From the NCBI GenBank assembly GCA_963383645.1, contig OY726576.1:9228102-9292101 (forward strand): a DNA stretch of 64,000 nt, given 5' to 3'. This stretch comes from Muscardinus avellanarius. Lineage: Eukaryota > Chordata > Mammalia > Rodentia > Gliridae. Shown here piece by piece: positions 33,355-43,974 of the stretch. Under the pieces are notes generated by a model. It worked only from the letters and a program-made list of their open reading frames with translations. It searched no databases and was not told the origin of the DNA. A program made the position numbers and the translations under genes. Position 1 is the stretch's first letter. The number at the start of each line of letters is the position of its first letter.

Positions 33355-33690
33355 ATAAAAAATTATGTTAAGTAATATCAGCCAAGCACAGAAAGAGTAG
33401 GGACATATGTTTTCTTTAATATGCCCAAACTAGGGAGTATTAGGGATACCAGAGGGACTCCAGATAATGGAGGGGAAACTTCAGCAAAGCTAGAAAGGAA
33501 GGGTAGGAGAGGAAGAAGGCTGAGGTTGATTAATGAAGCAGCTACATTCAAATATGTGTCTAAGTGTGAATGTGTATAAATGGTTAACCTGGACACTCAT
33601 TGTTGGGAGAGAGTAAAGGGAAATGGGGGGCACCAAGCACTGTGTGAATGTATGCCATTTCAATATGATCCTCATAAAAATAAAAAATAG
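33355..33690 (+). mobile_element. Young-lineage L1, 5'-truncated 3' end, sense
   Basis: This matches the end of ORF2 and the 3' UTR of the intact L1 (from about 55.9 kb): TTATGTTAAGTAATATCAGC, TAATATGCCCAAACTAGG, ACCAGAGGGACTCCAGATAA, ATGGTTAACCTGGACACTCA, a shortened G-rich tract (AAATGGGGGGCACCAAGCAC) and an A-tail. Several substitutions show it is older than the intact copy. I find no clear target-site duplication. Confidence 0.9.
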
Positions 33691-33757
33691 ATACCTGATT
33701 AAGTGATTAGGTGAGAAAAAAAAAAACTCTAGTTATGGGATATCACATGATGGTGTG

Positions 33758-33758
<1 letters not shown>

Positions 33759-33787
<29 letters not shown>
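33759..33787. repeat. (CA)n microsatellite
   Basis: A CA run about 70 bp past the L1 stub. Confidence 0.95.
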
Positions 33788-33794
<7 letters not shown>

Positions 33795-33984
33795 ATTGTA
33801 AAATGGCTAACTCAAGCAAATTAATATAAAGTCATACAGGAAGCACTTGCATGGCTTGTTTTGGTCTCCTGTACCCTGCCTTCTTCCATGAGAAGAGAGT
33901 GTGCTGGTAGCTGTTTTTCATTTAGTCTATATCCTAGAATGAAAAATGCAGAACCCTCCTGAATCTTGACTCACAATTCGGGGT

Positions 33985-34115
33985 TCAGCCCAAGTGACAG
34001 TGGCCTAGTCACAGCCAATCTCTAGACCTGTGAAAGTGCAATAAATGTTGCTGTTTTAAGCCACTGAGATTTTGGAATTCTTTGGTATAGAGCATTATTA
34101 CTAGACAAACCTGAA
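33985..34115 (+). mobile_element. Ancient LTR-like tail, family uncertain
   Basis: GTGCAATAAATGTTGCTGTT followed by TTAAGCCACTGAGATTTTGG resembles the polyadenylation end of an old mammalian LTR. Too diverged to name. Confidence 0.35.
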
Positions 34116-34147
34116 AACACAAAGATTATTTGTGTCTATGTGCGTGT

Positions 34148-34322
34148 GGGTGGCTACTGGGAATTGAACTCAGCCACTGAGCTACATCTCCAGCCCTTTT
34201 TATATATTTATGTATTTTTTAAAATTTGAGACAGTGTCTTGGTAAGTTGTTGAAACTGCCCCAGAATTTGCAGTCTTCATGACTCAGCCTCCAAGAATTA
34301 AAGGCTTGTACCACCATGCCCA
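34148..34322 (-). mobile_element. B1-dID SINE, diverged
   Basis: GGGAATTGAACTCAGCCACT, GAGACAGTGTCTTGGTAAGT and TTGTACCACCATGCCCAG. Confidence 0.82.
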
Positions 34323-35614
34323 GATATCATATATATTTTTAATGAAGAAATATATTTAAAAATCTATTCAACATTAACAATTGTGTGCTAGATAATTAGT
34401 TGGTATAATTAACCTTGATCTTACCTTGAACTGGTTTCCTATCTGGAGTTCATCAATATCTATTTAACAAATTTTAGAGTTAACAACTGATTCTACCACT
34501 GGCCCCTAGGGTCCTGCCCCATCCATAGTAATTACAAAGGTGACTGAGGACTTTTTCTGGTGTTTTCAAGGCTAGGGACCTACTCAAGGTCTGTTTAAGG
34601 GCAGAAAGAACCCAAGGTAGGAACCCAGGTATAGCTAATCTTTAGGGAAACAAGAATTGGAATTCAAACTAAAGTAAAAGCAGAGTTATCACATATGGTT
34701 GTGAAAAGTTGAGGACTTAGGAACTTTCACATTTTTATATTTATTATGACAATTTTCTGGCAGATGACAAAGTATTTTCTCATATTATGAAATGCTTCAA
34801 GAGATGCAATAAGGTGTCATGAGGAAGTGAGAGCTCTTTGAAACTTGCAAAGAGCTTCATGTAGTTTTATAGAGTTCGTGTCATCTTGGTTTCTCGCTGA
34901 TCTCTTCAGTCCAGCTTTCCCAAGTGACTTCAAGTGTTTACTGTCTTCCTGGTTTCAACCGGTGCATGGTGCATTGTCTTGGGACAGAGCTAAAAAAGTT
35001 TAAGAGAAGGGTCATATTTTCCCACTTCATTGTGTCTTAGTAAGAATTATCCCAAAGGCAGACCTTTAAGAAAAAGTCTTGGGTATGAGTAGCTTATCTG
35101 GGAGTTAAAGCCAGGAAAGGAAAGTGGAGAATTGGGAAGGAGGGGAGCCTATCAAGCGTGTGTCATAAGCAGGCTCCAACCCTGGGCAACTGGGTTTCCC
35201 TTACTGGGGACTCTCTGGGGTGTTGTATAGAACACATTTGACAAAGGAAGAAGCTGAAGTCTTTGTCTGCTCGATTCTGTTTCTTCTCATTGATTGGGGG
35301 CTACTCCTCCAGGCATCAAATCCCCACTTTTCCGACTTCCTTGCAGATAGAATGAGAAAATTAACGAGAGTCCGTAGAAATGCCTAGAATTGTAAAAAAG
35401 AGAGATGCAGTTGCTTCAGGGGAGCTATAAATGACTCAAGGGCACCCCGAGGGGCTGTGCGGTGGGGCTCACAGCATAGCAGCTATAGGAAGTTGCAATG
35501 CTATGAATATACATATATCTGCCTTAAATTGATATTTTATTTATATTATAATATATATTCATATTACACATTATATATTCTATGTGTTTGTATATATTAA
35601 ATTTATATATTAAA
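34323..35614. other. Unassigned sequence
   Basis: AT-rich near 35520-35610. A stretch at 35030-35260 may be an old LTR, but I cannot support that. Confidence 0.4.
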
Positions 35615-36155
35615 ATCTACTCTTAAGTTGATGCTATTAGCTGCTGGGGCCTTTGAGAAATGATAAGTCATGAGAACGTAGTCCTCATGAACGAGATTAT
35701 TGTCCTTATATCATACCACAGAGCTGGGCACAAGGGCACTCACCTGTAATACTACCTCCTGGAGAGGCTGGGGAAGGAACATCTCAAGTCTGACATCAGT
35801 CTGGGCAACTTAGTAAAACCCTGTCTTAAAATAAGAAGGACTGGGGGTGTATCTCAGTGTTAGAATACCCTTGCATTCATTCTCTGAGATAGCAAAACAA
35901 ACAAACAAATACAAAATACTTAAATACATAAATGACCACAGGAGAGATTATGAGATTCCTTGCTCCGTCTGCTGCATGAGGATATGACAAAAAAACAAAG
36001 TTACGAAGCAGGAGACGCCTTCCTAGGAGTCTGCAAGCGGCTTGACCTTGGACCTCCCAACCTCCAAAACTGTAAGAAATCAATCGCTGTTTTCTATGAG
36101 CCGCCCAGTCTATGGCAGTTGGTTATAGCGACGCAAATGGGCTAGGACACTAGGG
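35615..36155 (+). mobile_element. MaLR solo LTR, interrupted by a SINE
   Basis: Clear MaLR features: CTGCTGGGGCCTTTGAGAAA, GTCCTCATGAACGAGATTAT, then GCTTGACCTTGGACCTCCCA, ACCTCCAAAACTGTAAGAAA and CGCCCAGTCTATGGCAGTTG near the 3' end. The SINE at 35723-35890 splits it. Confidence 0.82.
35723..35890 (+). mobile_element. B1-dID SINE, diverged
   Basis: GAGCTGGGCACAAGGGCACT, GGCAACTTAGTAAAACCCTG and ACTGGGGGTGTATCTCAGTG; the B-box part is mutated. Confidence 0.82.
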
Positions 36156-37470
36156 AAAATACTTTTGTACCCAGTGTTTCAAATGAGTCAACTCTTAGGT
36201 TTTATATTCTACCACCCCCACTGTGTATCTCGAACTCTGAGGAGAAAGGAAGAAAGATGAAAAGATCAGAAGCAAAGTGAGAACATTCCACCCACTGGCC
36301 CTGTGCTCCCTCTCAGGGTCTCACTCTGCCCTGCAGGAACAAAGAAACTAAAGGCAGATAAAGGCAGGTGCGACTGTGGCTGGGAGCATCGTCTACGCCC
36401 AGCCTACACTCCCTTTCTGCAACAGTGAGGCCATGTTTATGGGATTTCACAATTAAGACTCATTTTTATCTTCTTCGCCCTCAGTTTTACTGCTCTGAGC
36501 ACCTGTCATGTTCAGAATGAATGCAACATTATTCTGAAACAAAGAGCAGCCTGTATATGTTAATGTTTCCCAAAGCAGCAAGCAAAATCTGTCTCACAGA
36601 AAAAGATAATATAGCCCAGAAGGCAGAGAAGGGCAGACGGTTGTTTAGATTATTTTATGAGAAGATTGAAGAGAGGTAAGTTTGATTGCATTTCTCATCT
36701 ATGCAATCTTCTATATATTCCAGAAGAGTGGAGTCAAAAACAGTACATGGTGCTTAGTCAATGAAATGGTCGCCACTGGGGTCTGTTGTAATATCAAAGA
36801 GTCGATCCAGTGTTGGAATTTGGATTTGGTTTTTTTCAGTGCCTATCTTGTTGCTCACAGCTTTTGTCCCTCTCTTTACAAATTCAGTTCCCCCAAATAA
36901 ATCTCATCGATCTACTCTATGCCATCAGGCCGGGCCACCCAGGCAGCTGAAATGTCAACCGATAAGTCACACTGGGTTGGGTTGGGTTGGGTGACCGTGG
37001 CCCATGGGAAATAGGCCAACAAGGGACTCTTGACAGTTGGTGAGTATGCTTCTCAGAGAGGTCAAACATCGTCAGGCTCATCTAGGAAACTAGATGTATT
37101 GGAAAGATGGTACAGAGAGCTGATTCATGCAAATGCATTCCGTTAAGTCTACTGACTTCTCTTTGCTTCTTTCTCCTGGAGGCACAAAGGGCAATATGAG
37201 AGACCCATGGAGTCTGGGATAAGGATGCTTTAGGCCACTTTTTTCTGGTCTCTGGTCAGTGCACTTCAACTCTGAGCCAGGTGAAAACAGCCTCAATTGT
37301 TTTCTCTTCTTTCTAGAAGAGAAAACAATTTTTTTTTGTCTAGCTCCCATTGAGGCAACTCCCATCAAGAGGCCAACTTTCTCGATTTCTGATTTGGGGT
37401 TGATTTTTACTTTCCTTGGTCTATTGAATGCAATGGAAGTGCTACGCTAGTTCTGTAAGGCCATCGTAGA
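36156..37470. other. Unassigned sequence
   Basis: No gene or repeat recognised. A GGGTTGGGTT-type patch lies near 36972-36990. Frames at 36682-36900 and 37090-37368 have no recognisable domain. Confidence 0.45.
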
Positions 37471-37499
37471 TCTTACAGGCTTCGTTTTCTCTTAGGAGT

Positions 37500-37748
37500 G
37501 TACTGAGTGGATGAGAAGCACATGGTTCTCTTGCCCCCTCAGCCCAGTTAACCACAAGCCAAACGAATGAGGCCATCTTACACCAGCTCAGTCCGTGGAC
37601 GGCTGAGCCCCAGAAGGGACCAGAGGAGTCACCCATCTGAGTCAAGCCTGAGGCACAATTCATAAATTGAGAGCTATTTAGGTGGTGACCACTTTAAGCC
37701 ACTAACTTTGGGGTTGGTTTGTTTAGCAAAGTAGATGACTGATACAGT
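37500..37748 (+). mobile_element. Ancient LTR-like repeat, family uncertain
   Basis: ATGAGGCCATCTTACACCAG, then ACTTTAAGCCACTAACTTTG, GGGGTTGGTTTGTTTAGCAA resemble the 3' end of an old mammalian LTR-like repeat. Confidence 0.4.
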
Positions 37749-37902
37749 CAAGAAACAGAAGTTGTCTGAGCACTATTTTCTCCTTTCTGTGATGCTTTCT
37801 TTGTCAAGTCTACCTGTTCTTTATCAGTAGAATTCAGAGAGACTCTGAGAGCTCTTTCTGGACCACCCAGGTCAAGAAAAGAGTGGGATGGATGTGGGTC
37901 AG

Positions 37903-38190
37903 TGTTATGGTTTAAATATAGAGTGTGCCCCGGGAATGCTCATTTGTTGGCAATACAAATAAGCTCAGGGGTGAAATATTGGAATTAGAGTTTTTATCGC
38001 ATCAGTGGATAAGTCCACTGAAAGACTGATAATTTAATGGATTTACTGGGTGGTATTTTAGGCAGGTGAGGTATGTCTGGAAGAAGTAAATCATTGGTGG
38101 CCTTGGGGATTATTTCTGTCCCTGATTATTTCCTTCCTTCCTTCCTTCCCTCCCTCCCTCCCTCCTCTGTCTCCCTTTCTTTCTCTTTCT

Positions 38191-38233
<43 letters not shown>

Positions 38234-38434
38234 GCCTCTCTCTCTCTCTCTGCTTTCTTACCTCCATGAGAGGAACTACCATTCTATGCCACATGCTGTG
38301 TGCCATGACATGACATGTGTCTTGAAGTCAGCCAACTATGAACTGTACCTCTGAAACACCAAATAAGCCTTTCCTCCTCTATGTTGTTTGTATGAGGTAT
38401 TTTGGTCACAGCAATGGAAAATTAGACTAAAACA
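37903..38434 (+). mobile_element. ERVL/MaLR-like solo LTR containing a pyrimidine microsatellite
   Basis: Bounded by TG (TGTTATGGTTTAAATATAG) and CA (GACTAAAACA), about 532 bp, with the typical 3' part ACTGTACCTCTGAAACACCA, AATAAGCCTTTCCTCC and GTATTTTGGTCACAGCAATG. A TTCC/TTTC tract (38130-38252) replaces the usual pyrimidine-rich middle. No internal genes, so a solo LTR. Confidence 0.75.
38130..38252. repeat. (TTCC)n/(TTTC)n/(TC)n pyrimidine tract
   Basis: A long, almost pure pyrimidine run on the plus strand, within the solo LTR. Confidence 0.95.
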
Positions 38435-38690
38435 TACAGAATGGAGGTATGGAATTTTTATGAAATGCCAATGTTGGGGGTAGTCTGAGTAGGGGAGGGA
38501 GGGAGGGAGGGCAAGAGAGAAGTGGGAAAGCAGACCCAGGTAAAGGAGGCTGAGCGTGCATTGGCCACACCGCGTGCCAGCTCAGCTCAAGCCAAGACAG
38601 AAAGAAGCCATGAGGTGAGATATAGCAAAAGGTACTTGAAGACAATGACAAAAATACATATTTTTACTGAGCAGATGTTATCCAAGCAAC

Positions 38691-38887
38691 ATTTTTTTTT
38701 TTATGGTACTGAGGTTCCTCGAAACCCTTCTATCTCCAGGCTACAGTCCCAGACCTATTTTATATATTTTTTTTTAATTTGGAAACAGGGTCTCTTAAGC
38801 CAGCAAGGCTGGCTTTGAACCTGCGCCATCCTCCTGTTTCCACCTCCCAAGCACGGGGATTACAAGCGTGCGCCACCACGCCCGGCT
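38691..38887 (-). mobile_element. SINE, variant subtype
   Basis: Poly-T, GAGGTTCCTCGAAACCCTTC, GGAAACAGGGTCTCTTAAGC, CAGCAAGGCTGGCTTTGAAC and GTGCGCCACCACGCCCGGC. Possible short target duplication around AACATTT on both sides. Confidence 0.94.
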
Positions 38888-39242
38888 GGAACATTTCTTT
38901 AGTACATGTACTTGTCTCCTATAGCTATGCCATATTATTTCAAACACCTATGCTTGACAATAATCACTTTTCAATGATTGCATTAGTGCATTGCAAATAT
39001 ACATGCTAGATTCAATGTGATAAAAGCATATGCGCTCACAGATCTGTTTGTATTTTCCTCCACATCCCACCCCCTGCTCTCACTTTCCCTCCTTCTTCCC
39101 TGCAGAGTTAGTGAGATTGGTGGCGATACCTTCACATATTGCCATAGTGCTGTTCCATCCTTCATTTCTCTCCCTTCTCCTCCTCTTCCTTCCACTAACT
39201 CCCTTCCACTACTCTACAGGTCTCTCTTTTTCTGCATTATTT
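38888..39242. other. Unassigned sequence
   Basis: Pyrimidine-rich at 39055-39240; probably the continuation of the old minus-strand L1 3' UTR at 39487-39780. Not certain. Confidence 0.4.
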
Positions 39243-39253
39243 AAAGTTCCTTA

Positions 39254-39475
39254 GCCAGGCATGGTGGTGCACACTTGGGCTTGTAATCCCAGCATTCGGG
39301 AGGCTGAGACAGGAGGATTGTGGTTCGCAGCCAGCCTCAGCTACTTAGTGACGCCCTTTCCAACTCAGCGAGATACTGTTTCAAAATAAAGAATAAAAAA
39401 ATAGGGCTGGGAGTGTAGCTTGGAGGTAGAATGTCCCTAAGTTTCATTCTCCATATCTCAAAAATAAAATAAAAT
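39254..39475 (+). mobile_element. B1-dID SINE with an 11-bp TSD
   Basis: Complete copy: GCCAGGCATGGTGGTGCACA, GACAGGAGGATTGTGGTTCG, CTCAGCTACTTAGTGACGCC, GGGCTGGGAGTGTAGCTTGG. Direct repeats AAAGTTCCTTA at 39243-39253 and 39476-39486. Confidence 0.96.
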
Positions 39476-39486
39476 AAAGTTCCTTA

Positions 39487-39790
39487 TATTTCCTGTTTTC
39501 TCTCTACCTTCCACATATGATAACATGCCCCTAGACTTTCTGAGACTGACTAATCTTGCTTAGCATAATATTCTCTAGTTCCATCCATTTCCCTGAAAAT
39601 GACATAATTTTGTTTTTTAATGGATGAGTAGAAGTCCATTGTATATTTGTCAAATTTTCTTTATCCATTCATTTGTTGATAGACATTGGTTCCATAACTT
39701 GACTATTGTGAATTGTGTTGCTATTAACTGAGTATGCATGTATCAGTATGGTGTCCTGACTTTAATTCTTTAGCAAAGATTCATTGGCAG
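39487..39790 (-). mobile_element. Old L1 3' part, antisense half of a 5'-inverted insertion
   Basis: TTGCTTAGCATAATATTCTC, TTTAATGGATGAGTAGAAGT and TTTATCCATTCATTTGTTGA are the antisense of the end of old L1 ORF2. Together with the sense half next to it this makes a minus-strand L1 with a 5' inversion. Confidence 0.82.
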
Positions 39791-39799
39791 AGACTTTCT

Positions 39800-40340
39800 T
39801 AATAAGAACATCAAAGCTTAGAAAATGAAAATAAGAATCCATAAATGGGATGCCATTAAGTTAGAAAGCCTCTGTGTAACAGAAGAAACACTCAAAAGTC
39901 TAATGAGAGGGCCTACAGCATGGGAGAAAATCCTTGCCAGCTATCCCTCTAATAGAGGACTAATATCTAGAATATATAAAATATATGAAGAACTAAAAAA
40001 AAAAAACCCTTAACACTAAAAAACAAATAACCCCAGTTAAAAAATAGGTAATAGAACTGAATATACACTTTTCAACTTCTCAAAAGAAGAAATTCAATTG
40101 TTCAATAAATAAATGAAAAAAATGTTCAGCATCACTAGCAATCAGGGAAATGCAAACCAAAACGACACTGAGATTCCACCTCACTCCAGTTAGAATGGCA
40201 GTCATCAAGAATATCAATAATAGCCAATACTAGACAGGAAGTGGGGAATAGGAACTCTTATACAATGTTGGTGGATTTGTAAATTAGCACAACTACATTG
40301 GAGATCAGTCTGAAGGTCCTTCAAAAACAAACAAACAAAC
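39800..40340 (+). pseudogene. Old L1 ORF2 fragment, sense half of the 5'-inverted insertion
   Basis: A 62-residue open stretch (39825-40013) reads IHKWDAIKLESLC, TAWEKILASYPSN and RGLISRIYKI, aligning with ORF2p residues around 1000-1060 of the intact L1. The DNA match continues with CATCACTAGCAATCAGGGAA, ACTGAGATTCCACCTCACTC and TTATACAATGTTGGTGGATT to about 40320. Frameshifts and stops follow. Confidence 0.88.
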
Positions 40341-40959
40341 AAAGAATGGAACCACCATTCGGCAAAGATTCTTTGACTCTTCTAAACCCACTGGAACCAC
40401 TGTATGGTAACACTTTAATTCTTTCTTCTGAGCCCACTGGCTCCTGTCTCTGCGTAGATACATGTTTTGAAATTCAGGCTGTTTTCAAATTCAGACCGTA
40501 CCCAGTTTTGCTGCCCAGGAACTTTCCAGGAAACTCTCCAATCAGAACGCTCAGTCAAGCCTGTCGAGGAAGTCTGCAGGCACAGTGGCGGGAGCAGCAG
40601 GAGACACAGCAGTAGTCTCCTGAGGAACCTGCAAACAGGGACATCTGCTGCCACCTGGGTGCAAGGAAATCTACCAGGCACTCTGTCTGATGGCACACAC
40701 ACCGCCACAGTGAAGTGTTCTTAAGATCTACCCATATGTCAGGGTCTTGGCTCTGTTTTTAAGTTTAAGAATAATTTGGTAAATTATTCAGAACATACCA
40801 TATGCAACACGAAGTTCGTTTGGAGATCTGGAGTGGATTCTTCTTTCTGCTCCCAAGCCAGGGATCTTGAAGCCTCCCTGGACTCTGCCTTTCCAGCTGG
40901 GAAAAAAAATTGTTCTGCAAAATAAGTCTACACTTTATGCCGCCTGCCCAAGAATGCCC
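40341..40959. other. Unassigned sequence
   Basis: No repeat recognised. Overlapping frames on both strands (40415-40708 minus, 40467-40724 plus) cover a GC-richer patch and have no recognisable domains. Confidence 0.45.
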
Positions 40960-40972
40960 GAATCCAATTTCT

Positions 40973-41184
40973 TCCCTTTTTGTGGTACTAGGGATTGAAC
41001 CCAGGGGCATTTTACCTCCCTACCCTATTTTTTTTTTCTCCTTTATTTTGAAACAGGGTCTCATTAAGTTGCAGAGAGCCTCACTAAGTAGCTGAGGCTG
41101 GCCTCAAACCTGTGATCCTCCTATCTTAGCTTCCTAAGGACTGAGATTAATCCCAGCACTGTGTGTGCCACCATGCCGGGCCCA
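40973..41184 (-). mobile_element. B1-dID SINE with a 13-bp TSD
   Basis: GGGATTGAACCCAGGGGCAT, GAAACAGGGTCTCATTAAGT, GTGCCACCATGCCGGGC. Direct repeats GAATCCAATTTCT at 40960-40972 and 41185-41197. Confidence 0.96.
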
Positions 41185-41392
41185 GAATCCAATTTCTAAA
41201 TTACATTTCCCTTTTATGTCAAGAACGCAGATCTTCATTTCTTCACCTATATAGATAGTAGTTACCAGGAAAGATCTCACCTTGATTTAAAAAAAATAAC
41301 AATAATAATTATCATTATTTGAGGGTTAAGTGGGTTAGAGGATGAGAAGACAAATAGAAAATTCCAAGATATTGTAAAAACAGGAGATTTTA

Positions 41393-41583
41393 GCTAGGCA
41401 TGGTGGTGTGCATCTGTGATCCCAGTACTTAGGAGGCTGAGATGGGAGGACTGTGGATTCATGCCAGCCTCAGCAATTTAGCAAAGCCATCAGCAACTTA
41501 ATGAGACCTTGTTTCAAAATAAAATAAGTCTGGGTGTGTGGCTAAGAAGTAGAACACACCTGGGGGTTCAGTCTCTAGTACAG

Positions 41584-41613
<30 letters not shown>
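41393..41613 (+). mobile_element. B1-dID SINE with an (AG)n tail and 9-bp TSD
   Basis: GCTAGGCATGGTGGTGTGCA, ATGAGACCTTGTTTCAAAAT, TCTGGGTGTGTGGCTAAGAA. An (AG)n run (41584-41613) lies between the SINE end and the second copy of the direct repeat GAGATTTTA (41384-41392 and 41614-41622). The microsatellite is thus the evolved tail. Confidence 0.93.
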
Positions 41614-41617
<4 letters not shown>

Positions 41618-41622
41618 TTTTA

Positions 41623-42250
41623 TAGGAATTGCTCTCTAAAGGGGCTCTTTGGGGAAGGCAATATTTTCCAACCAGTTTTCCCTGCACCAGACCTTTTGCA
41701 GTGCCCACACACGGGCAACAGAGCCCACTCAGCTTTCACAGGGTCTCTTTTGCTCTTTGGACATGAATGTGATTGGAAATTTGGGTCAGTGCCTCTGACA
41801 ATCAGAGAAATGAGAATTGATTTTTTGAGGTTTTGCTGAAACCTTTCACAACCATTTCTCCAACAACCCACAAAAGGCCGCTCTCTTAACAGACGCCCTA
41901 TTTATAGTGACAGTTACAGCTGAGATGAAAGAGACTTCTTGTTCAGCCTCCTTCTTTCAACAGCGAAGCCCATGTCACCACAAATTAGGACTATCCTGCC
42001 CCTGCAAATCTTCCTAATAAGACCAGATCAGAGGTACTCTTTGTGCCACGCAGCTGTCAGTTATCCTCGGCAAGAATGGCCTAGGGTAACAGGGCCAGGA
42101 AAGCCCACATTGTGTCTGATGCTAGTTTCTGCCCCTTATCTGTGTCAGCAGTTTGAATTCTTTCTACACCAGACCTCTCACAGCAAATGAAAATAATAGC
42201 CATACTGGACAGATCTCTCTTTTCACTTGCCTTCATTGTCCTTTACTTGT
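41623..42250. other. Unassigned sequence
   Basis: Nothing recognised. Confidence 0.5.
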
Positions 42251-42255
42251 TTCTT

Positions 42256-42309
<54 letters not shown>
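42251..42309. repeat. (TC)n microsatellite
   Basis: A TTTC then pure TC run. Confidence 0.95.
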
Positions 42310-42311
<2 letters not shown>

Positions 42312-43361
42312 TATTCCATGGCAAAATAGAACATGCAGAGAAGGAAGCTACAGCCAGGGAATTATATAATTCAGAGCCTTCCAGAGACTCCATGGAGTTG
42401 CATGGCTCTTCTCTAATTATTTCCCCGTTGGGCTCCAATTACATGTTAGGAACTTTCAGGCTCTCCACAAATTTATCATTTTCAAATTCCCATGGATTAT
42501 AAAAACCAAAGGGCCTGATCCCAAAGCTTAACATTGTTTCCAGTGCCAGCAGAAGGCTTAAAGGATTAGATCACACGGAGTCCAGAGAGGATCGTTTCTG
42601 TCTTAAGTGGGTAAATAACCGCCTCAAACTTGGCCGAGGTCCTCTTGTTGGAAAAATCTTTCTTTTCTCATGATTGTCAAAGGGCCTATAGGAATTTTAT
42701 TTTCTACCATGGCGTCATGACCTCTGTACACTGGCAGAAGCTGCTAGTGATCAAAATTACGATCTGGCCACACCCAAACGGTCTCTTATATTACTGTCTT
42801 CCAGAATCCTAATTTTCTTATCTTCTTTTCATGTGTTTCTAGAGAGTTTGAGAGACGTTAGGCTAACTTCTCTCAGTGTTTTCAATGGGGGTGGGCCAAA
42901 GACATCTGTTGTAAAATTGAACGCATTCAAAATAATACCTTGCTTGGGACTATTTATCAAAACTGAATATTATTTTCAGGTACCCTGGTCAAAGCCCCAC
43001 TGGAACACTCAAAAAAGATAACCAACACCAGGTGCTCAGTGAAGGACTGTTTTAGAAAACCAGTATCGGAAGTGGCCTTGTTAGAAAGGGGAAAGAAAGA
43101 GCTTTTCTTTTGTACAGGACTCTGGCCTGGAAGGGGAGGCTTTAATAGCTAATAAGAGTTGTAGGAGGGGGCACCCACCAAACAGAGAACTTGGTAACTG
43201 CCAAACCATGGCCCTCCAGTCCCCAGTCCTGGCTGGTCAAATTCAATTCAGTCCTCACTGATCAAATTCAATCAGAAGCCAGAGGGCAGGGGAGCCAGAC
43301 AGGAGAGTCATTAGAGATGAGCTTCCTGTTCTTAGCTGAGCCTGGGTCTCAGATTCACTTT
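42310..43361. other. Unassigned sequence
   Basis: No supported gene or repeat. Confidence 0.5.
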
Positions 43362-43460
43362 GCTGTTACCACCGCTATTTTACAGAGACACTAAGTAACT
43401 GGCATTGGGTTGCTCAGGTAGGGAGAGGTCGAACTGGGGCTTGAATCCAAAGAATCTCTT
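43362..43460 (-). mobile_element. MIR SINE fragment
   Basis: CCGCTATTTTACAGAGACAC, TAAGTAACTGGCATTGGGTT and GGTCGAACTGGGGCTTGAAT follow reverse-MIR order. Confidence 0.65.
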
Positions 43461-43518
43461 TCTTGTAACTGGATTCCTAGTGACTACTATTGTGTGCCTC
43501 TGAGCATGAAACACTTGA

Positions 43519-43655
43519 AGATTCAGCTACTTAGTGCAGCCCTTTGCAGCCCAGTGAGACCCTGTTTCAAAAAATAAAGAATAAAAAATAGGGCTGGGAG
43601 TATAGCTTGGAGGTAGAATGCCCCTGGGTTCCATTCCCAGTACCGCAAAATTATA
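43519..43655 (+). mobile_element. B1-dID SINE, 5'-truncated
   Basis: TCAGCTACTTAGTGCAGCCC, GTGAGACCCTGTTTCAAAAA, GGGCTGGGAGTATAGCTTGG and the right end CATTCCCAGTACCGC. Confidence 0.92.
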
Positions 43656-43668
43656 CTGAAAAAAAATA

Positions 43669-43684
43669 CATATATATATACACA

Positions 43685-43736
<52 letters not shown>
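43669..43736. repeat. (TA)n/(CATA)n microsatellite after a SINE tail
   Basis: An AT-dinucleotide run with CATACATA interruptions follows the SINE A-rich tail. Confidence 0.95.
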
Positions 43737-43737
<1 letters not shown>

Positions 43738-43794
43738 CATAGTGTTTATAATATAATTTATATATTTATAAAATTTTATACAAACACACACTCT

Positions 43795-43974
43795 CTTTTG
43801 GTAGTAGGGATTGAACCCTGGGGCATTTTAAGACTAACTCTAACCCCAACCCTTTTTACTGTTTAATGTTGAAACAAAATCTCTTGATGTTTCTGAGACT
43901 GGCCTGAACCTGTGATCCTTCTGTCTCGGTGTCCCAAGACCCGGGACTCCAGGCATGTTCCACCATGCCCAGCT
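43795..43974 (-). mobile_element. B1-dID SINE, diverged
   Basis: GGGATTGAACCCTGGGGCAT, GAAACAAAATCTCTTGATGT and CATGTTCCACCATGCCCAGC. Confidence 0.85.
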
